This document shows positions 1 to 5,268 of a stretch of 9,344 nt of DNA, in pieces. The stretch is from Aestuariivirga sp. (GTDB taxonomy: Bacteria > Pseudomonadota > Alphaproteobacteria > Rhizobiales > Aestuariivirgaceae). The stretch covers positions 1-9,344 of the forward strand of contig JADCDC010000527.1 in assembly GCA_020252385.1 (NCBI GenBank). Direction: 5' to 3'. The notes beneath the pieces are model-generated. The model was not told the origin of the DNA, did no database searches, and saw nothing but the letters and a program-made list of their open reading frames with translations. Every line of letters starts with the position of its first letter. Positions within the stretch are counted from its first letter, which is position 1. A program made the translations under genes and the position numbers.

Positions 1-1131
1 CAGCCGCCCCTGCGACAGCAGGATGACGCGCGCGCCGGACGGCATGTGGATCATGTCCACCTGCGGCTTGATGTTGGTCCACTTGAAGTTCCGGAGTTCC
101 GACACCTGGATCTCGTTGTCGAAGTGGCCGATGTTGCAGACGATGGCCATGTCCTTCATCTGCTTCATGTGGTCGACGGTGATCACGTCCTTGTTGCCGG
201 TGGCGGTCACGAAGATGTCGGCAGTCGATACCACGTCCTCGATGGTCTGCACCGCAAAGCCGTCCATCGCGGCCTGGAGCGCGCAGATGGGGTCCACTTC
301 CGTCACGATGACGCGGGCACCCGAGCCCTTGAGCGATGCGGCGGAGCCCTTGCCCACGTCGCCATAGCCGCAGACCACGGCCACCTTGCCGGCCATCATC
401 ACGTCGGTGCCGCGGCGGATCGCATCGACAAGCGATTCGCGGCAGCCATACTTGTTGTCGAACTTGGACTTCGTCACCGAGTCATTGACGTTGATCGCCG
501 GGAAGGGCAATTCGCCCTTCTTCTGAAGCTCATAGAGGCGGTGGACGCCCGTCGTCGTCTCCTCCGACACGCCCTTGATCGCGGCCTTCACCGTGTCGAA
601 CCAGCCCGGCTGCTCCTTGATGCGCTTGGCGATGGCGGCGAAGAGATATTCCTCCTCCTCGCTCTTCGGATGGGCGATCAGCGAGGGATCCTTCTCGGCC
701 TTGGAGCCGAGCAGGATATAAAGTGTCGCGTCGCCACCATCATCAAGGATCATGTTGGTGGGGCGGCCATCCGGCCAGTCGAAGATCCTGGCCGTGAAGT
801 CCCAGTAGTCCTTCAGGCTCTCGCCCTTGAAGGCAAAGACCGGGATGCCGGCGGCGGCGATGGCGGCCGCGGCATGGTCCTGGGTCGAGAAGATGTTGCA
901 GGAGGCCCAGCGGACCTCCGCACCCAGCGCCACCAGCGTCTCGATCAGCACGGCGGTCTGGATGGTCATGTGGAGGGAGCCCGAGATGCGGGCGCCGCGC
1001 AGCGGCTGTAGCGCCTTGTACTCGGCCCGCGTGGCCATCAGCCCTGGCATCTCGACCTCCGCCATGTCGATCTCCTTGCGGCCCCAGTCGGCAAGCTTGA
1101 TGTCGGCAACATGGTAGTCGTGGCGGGTCAT
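1..1131 (-). CDS. ahcY: Adenosylhomocysteinase (S-adenosyl-L-homocysteine hydrolase), C-terminus cut by window edge
   Basis: A cytosolic NAD-dependent enzyme that splits S-adenosylhomocysteine into adenosine and homocysteine, relieving product inhibition of methyltransferases and feeding the SAM cycle. The reading frame is open from ATG 1131 to base 1, giving 377 residues of about 465-470 expected, so roughly the last 90 lie outside the window. Visible family signatures are SLHMTIQTA (residues 52-60, substrate site), WASCNIFSTQDHAAAA (75-90), EETTTG (190-195), K220 and D225-N226 of the active site, and the Rossmann NAD loop GYGDVGKG (255-262). The extra segment of the bacterial long form is present around residues 135-178. 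The start at 1131 is preferred because GAGGA sits about 5 nt upstream. An in-frame ATG at 1143 has no well-spaced ribosome site. The gene diverges from selO and has a SahR-like operator upstream. Identity is very secure. Confidence 0.98.
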   Translation of the reverse strand, partial: MTRHDYHVADIKLADWGRKEIDMAEVEMPGLMATRAEYKALQPLRGARISGSLHMTIQTAVLIETLVALGAEVRWASCNIFSTQDHAAAAIAAAGIPVFAFKGESLKDYWDFTARIFDWPDGRPTNMILDDGGDATLYILLGSKAEKDPSLIAHPKSEEEEYLFAAIAKRIKEQPGWFDTVKAAIKGVSEETTTGVHRLYELQKKGELPFPAINVNDSVTKSKFDNKYGCRESLVDAIRRGTDVMMAGKVAVVCGYGDVGKGSAASLKGSGARVIVTEVDPICALQAAMDGFAVQTIEDVVSTADIFVTATGNKDVITVDHMKQMKDMAIVCNIGHFDNEIQVSELRNFKWTNIKPQVDMIHMPSGARVILLSQGRL

Positions 1132-1160
1132 GGCGGTCCTCATCTCTTGGGTCGGGCGGT

Positions 1161-1190
1161 GCTATAGCAGCGGCGGGTGGCTCTGTCCAC
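1161..1190 (-). promoter_or_regulatory. Putative ahcY promoter
   Basis: Read on the minus strand, GTGGAC (plus positions 1185-1190) and TATAGC (1161-1166) are separated by 18 bases, a plausible -35/-10 pair. Transcription would then start near 1154, leaving a leader of about 23 nt before ATG 1131 that just fits the ribosome site. The inverted repeat at 1194-1215 lies immediately upstream of the -35 box, where a bound regulator could interfere with or contact RNA polymerase. The boxes are read by eye, and only the -10 is a good match. Confidence 0.45.
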
Positions 1191-1193
1191 TTG

Positions 1194-1215
1194 GACATAA
1201 AGAAATCTTTATGTC
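1194..1215. promoter_or_regulatory. Perfect 10+10 bp inverted repeat, SahR-like operator between ahcY and selO
   Basis: The sequence shows left arm GACATAAAGA (1194-1203), centre AA (1204-1205) and right arm TCTTTATGTC (1206-1215), with every arm base paired. It is an A+T-rich island in G+C-rich surroundings, only 4 bp from the proposed ahcY -35 box. SahR is an ArsR-family, SAH-responsive repressor of SAM-cycle genes (ahcY, metK, metH/metE, metF) in Proteobacteria. From memory, its alphaproteobacterial site has the ATAAAGA-TCTTTAT form, which agrees with what is seen here. That SahR itself binds is inference, and no regulator gene is in the window. Confidence 0.7.
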
Positions 1216-1247
1216 GTGATGAGGGGGAACTTCCGGGAGAGCTGCCC

Positions 1248-1259
1248 TATATTGGGGGC
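1248..1259 (+). promoter_or_regulatory. Putative selO -10 box directly before the ATG (leaderless start)
   Basis: TATATT at 1248-1253 is a good -10 match and is followed by only six bases before the selO ATG at 1260, so transcription would begin at or next to the A of the start codon. No convincing -35 hexamer is seen at the normal spacing (around 1225-1230). There is also no properly spaced Shine-Dalgarno sequence: the GGGGG run at 1254-1258 ends one base before the ATG, too close to serve. Both facts fit a leaderless mRNA. This is an inference from spacing only. Confidence 0.35.
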
Positions 1260-2681
1260 ATGACCGCCATCCCCTTCGACAACAGCTATGCCCGTCTCCC
1301 CGGCACCATGCATGTGGGGGTGGCCCCCACGCCGGTGGAGGCGCCCCGCCTCATCAAGGTGAACGAGGCGCTCGCCCGGGAGCTCGGGATCGACCCGCAA
1401 GGCCTCACCGCCGAGATGGCGGTCGGAAACCTGCTGCCTGCTGGCGCAACGCCCATCGCCCAGGCCTATGCCGGGCACCAGTTCGGCAATTTCGTGCCGC
1501 AGCTCGGCGATGGCCGGGCGATCCTCCTGGGCGAGGTCGTCGACCAGGCGGGCCGGCGGCGTGACATTCAGCTGAAAGGTTCAGGCCCCACGCCCTTCTC
1601 CCGCCGGGGCGACGGGCGGGCAGCGCTCGGACCCGTGCTGCGCGAATATCTGGTGAGCGAGGCGATGCATGCGCTGGGCATTCCGACGACGCGGGCGCTG
1701 ATGGCCGCGACCACGGGCGAGAAGGTCTATCGCGACAGGATCCTGCCGGGTGCGGTGCTGACCCGCGTGGCCGCCAGTCACATCCGCGTGGGCACCTTCC
1801 AGTTCTTCGCGGTGAGGCGCGACCACGACTCGCTTGCGCTGTTGCTCGAGCATGTGATCGCCCGGCACTATCCCGATCTCCGTGGCGCGGAGAACCCCGC
1901 GCTGGCGCTGCTTGATGCCGTGATGGCGGCCCAGGCCGAACTCGTCTCGCGCTGGATGCAGGTGGGCTTCATCCACGGCGTGATGAACACCGACAACACG
2001 AGCGTCTCGGGCGAGACCATCGACTATGGCCCCTGCGCCTTCATGGATGTCTACGATCCCGCCACGGTCTTCAGCTCGATCGACGAATATGGCCGCTATG
2101 CCTATGCCAACCAGCCCGCGATCGTGCAGTGGAACCTGGCGCGGCTGTCCGAGACGCTGCTCGGCTTCCTCGATGCCGACCGCAACGAGGCAATCCGCAT
2201 CGCCACGGGGCGGATCGAGGCCTTCCCCGCGATCTACACCGGGCGCTGGCTGGCGGGCTTCCGCCGCAAGATCGGCCTTGTCTCGGAGGAAGAGGGCGAC
2301 CTCGATCTGATCCAGGCGCTGCTCGACGCGATGCAGCAGGCGCGGGCCGATTTCACGCTGACCTTCCGCCGGCTGAGCCGCGGCGGAGAGCCCTCCGCCC
2401 TGGCGGACTGGCTGCCCAAATGGCACGAACGCCTGGCGCGCGACCCGCAGACGCCGGAGCAGCGGCACGCCCTGATGCAATCCGTGAATCCCGCCTACAT
2501 TCCGCGCAATCACCTGGTGGAAGAGATGATCTCCGCCGCGGTGGAGCAGGGCGACTACGCCCCCTTCGAGAGCATGCTCCGTGTGCTGATGACACCCTAT
2601 GCGGAGCAGGAGGGCGCCGAGCGCTATGCCGCGCCGCCGGAAGAACCCGACTTCGCCTACCGGACCTTCTGCGGCACCTGA
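1260..2681 (+). CDS. selO: Protein adenylyltransferase SelO (YdiU/UPF0061 family)
   Basis: A pseudokinase-fold enzyme that transfers AMP from ATP to Ser/Thr/Tyr side chains of proteins and is linked to the oxidative stress response in bacteria and mitochondria. The product is 473 residues, close to E. coli SelO (about 478). Signatures are AGHQFGNFVPQLGDGRA (71-87), QLKGSGPTPFSRRGDGR (104-120), TRVAASHIRVGTFQFF (168-183), HGVMNTDNTS (239-248) and IDYGPCAFMDVYDP (254-267). R86, K106, R169, D245 and D255 sit at a constant offset of 7 from the catalytic and ATP-binding residues I recall for Pseudomonas syringae SelO (R93, K113, R176, D252, D262), so the active site looks complete. The C-terminus is FCGT, with Cys471 third from the end where animal SELENOO has selenocysteine. 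ATG 1260 is chosen over the in-frame TTG 1191, which lies upstream of the operator. It is divergent from ahcY and convergent with dhaK. Confidence 0.96.
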   Translation: MTAIPFDNSYARLPGTMHVGVAPTPVEAPRLIKVNEALARELGIDPQGLTAEMAVGNLLPAGATPIAQAYAGHQFGNFVPQLGDGRAILLGEVVDQAGRRRDIQLKGSGPTPFSRRGDGRAALGPVLREYLVSEAMHALGIPTTRALMAATTGEKVYRDRILPGAVLTRVAASHIRVGTFQFFAVRRDHDSLALLLEHVIARHYPDLRGAENPALALLDAVMAAQAELVSRWMQVGFIHGVMNTDNTSVSGETIDYGPCAFMDVYDPATVFSSIDEYGRYAYANQPAIVQWNLARLSETLLGFLDADRNEAIRIATGRIEAFPAIYTGRWLAGFRRKIGLVSEEEGDLDLIQALLDAMQQARADFTLTFRRLSRGGEPSALADWLPKWHERLARDPQTPEQRHALMQSVNPAYIPRNHLVEEMISAAVEQGDYAPFESMLRVLMTPYAEQEGAERYAAPPEEPDFAYRTFCGT

Positions 2682-2709
2682 CAGGCCTACACCGGCCTCC
2701 ACCATTTTT

Positions 2710-2787
2710 CGTCATGCCACGGCTTGACCGTGGCATCTTCCGTGGCTGTCGCGAAGAGGATTGCCCGCTCGGGAACGGGCAATGACG
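2710..2787. repeat. Composite intergenic palindromic repeat (REP/RIME-like), possible bidirectional terminator
   Basis: This lies between the convergent ends of selO and dhaK. The outer ends are inverted repeats, CGTCAT (2710-2715) and ATGACG (2782-2787). Inside are two hairpins: a 9-bp stem ATGCCACGG/CCGTGGCAT around loop CTTGA (2714-2736), and an 8-bp stem ATTGCCCG/CGGGCAAT around an 8-nt loop (2760-2783). The pattern GTCATGCC..GGCTTGACC..GGCAT resembles palindromic elements dispersed in intergenic regions of alphaproteobacterial genomes (from memory). A run of five T lies just before it (2705-2709), so on the minus strand the hairpins are followed by AAAAA rather than U, and neither strand shows a classic hairpin plus U-tract. 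A role in ending both convergent transcripts is therefore only possible. The rest of the 2682-2808 gap shows nothing else. Confidence 0.7.
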
Positions 2788-2808
2788 ACATGTGCTAAAG
2801 CGTTGAAC

Positions 2809-3813
2809 TCAGAGGCTGCTGAAACCAAAAGACTCGCTGGGCATGTCCAGATAATGCTTCAATTCCGCGTCTAGCTTCATCAGCGAGATCGAGAAGCCCG
2901 CCATCTCCTGCGAGGTGAGATAGGAGCCGATGAAGGTCCGGTGCACGTTGATGCCCTCGCGCGCGAGGATCTGCCGCACGCGGCGGTTCACGATGAGCAG
3001 TTCGAACATCGTCGATGCGCCGAGATTGTTGATGAGCAATGCCACCTCGTCGCCGCGGGAATAGGGAAGGTCGCGCAGGATCGGCGCCATCATCTGGTCG
3101 GTGATGTCGTCGGCGGTCGAGAGCTTCTGGCGCTTCACGCCCTTCTCGCCATGCGCACCCATGCCGATCTCGATCTCGTCATCGCCCAGTTCGAAGGTGG
3201 GCTTTCCTGATTCGGGCAGCGAACCGGGGGAGACCGCAACACCCATGGAGCGCGTGCTGGCCTCCGCCTTTGCCGCGATGCGCGCCACCTCCTCGAGGCT
3301 GCCAATCTCGGCCGCGGCACCGCCTGCCACCTTGATGACGAATACGTCGCCCGCGATGCCGCGCCGTTCGTCCGGCCGGCCGGGAGCACCCACCGCCACG
3401 TCGTCGCGCACCCGCACGGTGCGGGTCTCGATGCCCTCATCCGCCAGCATCTCCGCCGCCATGTCGAAGTTCATGTTGTCGCCGGAATAGTTGCCGTAGA
3501 CGAAGAGCACGCCCTTGCCGCGCGCGATGGCGCGCGCCGCGGCGCAGATGGTCTGGGGCGAAGGCGAGGTGAAGACCTCGCCGCAGGCCGCACCGTCGGC
3601 GAGGTTCCGCCCCAGGAAGCCGCCGAAGATCGGCTCATGCCCGCTGCCGCCGCCGACGAGAAGCGCCACCTTGCCCTGACTGATCTCCTTCAGGAACAGC
3701 GCGCCATGCCCCTCGACCTTGCCCACGCGGCCGTCATAGGCCAGCACCAGCCCCTCGACCATTTCCTCCGTGGCGCGGCGCGGATCGTTCAGGACTTTCT
3801 TCGGCTTGTTCAT
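2809..3813 (-). CDS. dhaK: Dihydroxyacetone kinase, DhaK subunit, without adjacent DhaL
   Basis: This is the substrate-binding subunit of a dihydroxyacetone kinase. DhaK holds dihydroxyacetone, or a related small ketose, covalently on a His while a DhaL subunit with ADP/ATP phosphorylates it. The 334-residue product shows LLVGGGSGHEP (51-61), CGEVFTSPSPQ (77-87), YGNYSGDNMNF (106-116), DDVAVG (137-142), GMGAHGEKG (217-225) and LINNLGASTMFEL (260-272). H59, D112 and H221 are all offset by 3 from E. coli DhaK H56, D109 and H218, so the covalent-binding His and its helpers are present. ATG 3813 is chosen because AAGGGGA lies 7 nt upstream; an upstream in-frame start at 3843 would add ten residues that are not family-like. 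The reading frame ends at residue 334, so it is not the fused DhaKL form, and neither dhaL nor dhaM is next to it. A ketotetrose or other sugar could be the substrate. Confidence 0.9.
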   Translation of the reverse strand: MNKPKKVLNDPRRATEEMVEGLVLAYDGRVGKVEGHGALFLKEISQGKVALLVGGGSGHEPIFGGFLGRNLADGAACGEVFTSPSPQTICAAARAIARGKGVLFVYGNYSGDNMNFDMAAEMLADEGIETRTVRVRDDVAVGAPGRPDERRGIAGDVFVIKVAGGAAAEIGSLEEVARIAAKAEASTRSMGVAVSPGSLPESGKPTFELGDDEIEIGMGAHGEKGVKRQKLSTADDITDQMMAPILRDLPYSRGDEVALLINNLGASTMFELLIVNRRVRQILAREGINVHRTFIGSYLTSQEMAGFSISLMKLDAELKHYLDMPSESFGFSSL

Positions 3814-3837
3814 GATTGAATCCCCTTTTTCGGCCAT

Positions 3838-3852
3838 CCGCATAACATGCGG
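3838..3852. promoter_or_regulatory. Short inverted repeat in the dhaK upstream region, overlapping a possible dhaK -10
   Basis: CCGCAT (3838-3843) and ATGCGG (3847-3852) form a perfect 6+6 bp inverted repeat with a 3-nt centre. It lies 25-39 bp before the dhaK ATG, within the 86 bp separating the divergent dhaK and dehydratase starts. On the minus strand TTATGC (3840-3845) lies 16 bp downstream of TTCAAG (3862-3867), a weak promoter candidate for dhaK that overlaps the repeat. It could be an operator or a chance palindrome, and no regulator is nearby. Confidence 0.25.
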
Positions 3853-3862
3853 TGCGGGGCAC

Positions 3863-3891
3863 TTGAAGCACTCCCGCGGTGGGCCTAATCC
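3863..3891 (+). promoter_or_regulatory. Putative promoter of the HTD2-type dehydratase gene, possibly leaderless
   Basis: TTGAAG (3863-3868) and TAATCC (3886-3891) are separated by exactly 17 bases. With a normal distance to the start site, transcription would begin at about 3898-3900, at the proposed GTG start codon. No Shine-Dalgarno sequence precedes either candidate start (3879 or 3900). The two boxes are moderate matches read by eye. Confidence 0.4.
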
Positions 3892-3899
3892 TTGTTCCC

Positions 3900-4724
3900 G
3901 TGGAACAGGACTTCAAGGACTGGATCGGCCGCAGCATCACCCGCCTCGACGTGGTGACGGAGCGGGTCCTTGCCGAATACCGCGCCACGATGACGCCCTT
4001 CCTGTTCGAGACGCATCATGACGTCTGCCCGCCCGGCCTGCATTTCGCGCTCGCCCCGCCCACCCCACTGATCGAGCACACCGGCCCCGACGGTGCCGAG
4101 CGTAAGGGCGTGTTCCTGCCGCCCATTCCCCTGCCGCGCCGCATGTGGGCGGGCGGCACCATCGACACCTTCCGGCCGCTCCGCCTCGGCGCCAATGTGA
4201 GCCGCACCTCCTCGATCGCCGACATCCGCCGCAAGCAGGGCAATTCCGGCGAACTCTGGCTCGTCTCGATCCTGCATGAGATCGCCGACGCGGACGGCCC
4301 CGCCATCCGCGAGCGGCAGGACCTCGTGTTCCGCGAGGCCGCGAGCGAGGTCGCGCCAGCGATCGGCCCCGGCGAGGAGATCGAGGCCGACTGGATCGTG
4401 GACCCGTCGCCGCTTCTGCTGTTCCGCTTCTCCGCGCTGACCTTCAACGGCCATCGCATCCACTATGATCTGGCGCATGCCCGGGAGGAGGGCTATCCGG
4501 GCCTGCTCGTGCACGGCCCGCTGCAGGCGGCACTGATGCTCAACCTCTCGGCTCGGCGTCTCGACCACACGCCCCAGCGCTTCATGTACCGCTGCCTCGC
4601 GCCGATCTACGGCAGCGACCGCTTCGGCGTGAGCTTCGAGATGGACGGGGTGAGAACCCGCATCCTGCGTGGCGACGGCTTCACGGCGGCGGAAGGCCAA
4701 GCTCACGTTCAAGGAACAGGCTGA
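3900..4724 (+). CDS. MaoC/HTD2-family hot-dog dehydratase (FAS1-like dehydratase, mesaconyl-C4-CoA hydratase-like)
   Basis: A double hot-dog protein of the family that includes mitochondrial 3-hydroxyacyl-thioester dehydratase HTD2 and mesaconyl-C4-CoA hydratase, which add or remove water across the double bond of an enoyl/hydroxyacyl thioester. It has 274 residues from GTG 3900. The N-terminal half carries RRMWAGGTIDTFRPLRLG (80-97), typical of the MaoC N-terminal domain, and the HE of ILHEIADADG (124-133). The C-terminal half carries the hydratase-type stretch LTFNGHRIHYDLAHAREEGYP (180-200), whose H188 and D190 are the likely catalytic pair, followed by GLLVHGPLQA. GTG 3900 gives the typical start MEQDFKDWIGR; GTG 3879 would add seven residues without a ribosome site. 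The substrate cannot be told: no CoA-transferase, CoA-ligase or lyase gene is adjacent. Its last 44 bp overlap convergent nudK. Confidence 0.85.
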   Translation: MEQDFKDWIGRSITRLDVVTERVLAEYRATMTPFLFETHHDVCPPGLHFALAPPTPLIEHTGPDGAERKGVFLPPIPLPRRMWAGGTIDTFRPLRLGANVSRTSSIADIRRKQGNSGELWLVSILHEIADADGPAIRERQDLVFREAASEVAPAIGPGEEIEADWIVDPSPLLLFRFSALTFNGHRIHYDLAHAREEGYPGLLVHGPLQAALMLNLSARRLDHTPQRFMYRCLAPIYGSDRFGVSFEMDGVRTRILRGDGFTAAEGQAHVQGTG

Positions 4725-5268
4725 GCAGCACCGTCTTCGCATCCACGATCAGGCCGTCCTTCACCATCTGCCGCATCTCGGCGAAGGGAATCTCGAGCAC
4801 CTCGATGTCCTCTCCCTCATGCGCATGGCCGCCGCCATCGCTGAGGCGGGAGTCGTGATCGTAGTCGGCGAGGAAGAGGGCGATGTGCTCGGTCACGCAG
4901 CCCGGCGAACCGTAGATGGTCATCATGTGGCGGAGGTTGGAGACACGGATGCCCAGTTCCTCCTCCGCCTCGCGGCTGGCGCAGACGGCGGGATCATCGC
5001 CATCGAGAAGCCCGGCGCAGGCCTCGATGATGAAGCCGTTCCCGCCATCGGTCAGGTAGGCCGGAAGCCGGAACTGCCGCACCAGCAGCACGGTGCCGCG
5101 CCGCGCGTCATAGGGCAGCACGCTTGCGCCGTGGCCATGGTCGTGCACCTCGCGCACCAGCCTGTCGACTGAGCCGTCGCGGCGCTGGTAGCCAATGGTG
5201 TAACGCGTGAGCTTCACGAAGCCCTGGGACAGGGGCTCCTCCCGTTCGATCGTCACGCGCTTGCTCAC
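4681..5268 (-). CDS. nudK: NudK-type Nudix hydrolase (nucleoside-diphosphate-sugar / ADP-ribose pyrophosphatase)
   Basis: A metal-dependent Nudix pyrophosphatase. E. coli NudK, the closest relative I recognise, cleaves GDP-mannose, and relatives cleave ADP-ribose or ADP-glucose to sugar phosphate plus NMP. The 195-residue product (E. coli about 191) shows LVREVHDHGHGASVLPYD (37-54), VLLVRQFRLPAY (60-71), the Nudix box at 86-107 starting GLLDGDD and ending REAEEELGI, IYGSPGCVTE and EGEDIEVLEIPF. The box's first Glu is Asp (D92), while the metal-binding REAEEE is intact. GTG 5268 is chosen because it gives the NudK-like start MSKRVTIERE, has AAGGAG 8 nt upstream, and overlaps the stop of the preceding gene as GTGA, implying translational coupling. 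It is the last gene of the pgm/glgX-malQ operon, so ADP-glucose is an attractive but unproven substrate. It overlaps the convergent dehydratase gene by 44 bp. Confidence 0.9.
   Translation of the reverse strand: MSKRVTIEREEPLSQGFVKLTRYTIGYQRRDGSVDRLVREVHDHGHGASVLPYDARRGTVLLVRQFRLPAYLTDGGNGFIIEACAGLLDGDDPAVCASREAEEELGIRVSNLRHMMTIYGSPGCVTEHIALFLADYDHDSRLSDGGGHAHEGEDIEVLEIPFAEMRQMVKDGLIVDAKTVLLSLFLERELGLPPP

Noticed and set aside
46..1011. 321-codon open frame on the plus strand across ahcY
   Set aside because: It is antisense to an unmistakable AhcY. Its protein is rich in His, Asp, Gly and Arg with no family motif, as expected from the complement of a G+C-rich gene.
1191..1259. TTG 1191 as an alternative selO start
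   Set aside because: It would lie just ahead of the palindromic operator and translate it. The extra 23 residues are not SelO-like, while the product from ATG 1260 has the normal family length.
1132..1259. SAH or SAM riboswitch in the ahcY leader
   Set aside because: The predicted leader is only about 23 nt, too short for an aptamer, and I see no paired structure of those classes. A protein operator explains the region better.
1581..2705. 374-codon minus-strand frame over selO
   Set aside because: It lies wholly antisense to SelO, whose catalytic residues all match. The antisense product shows no domain.
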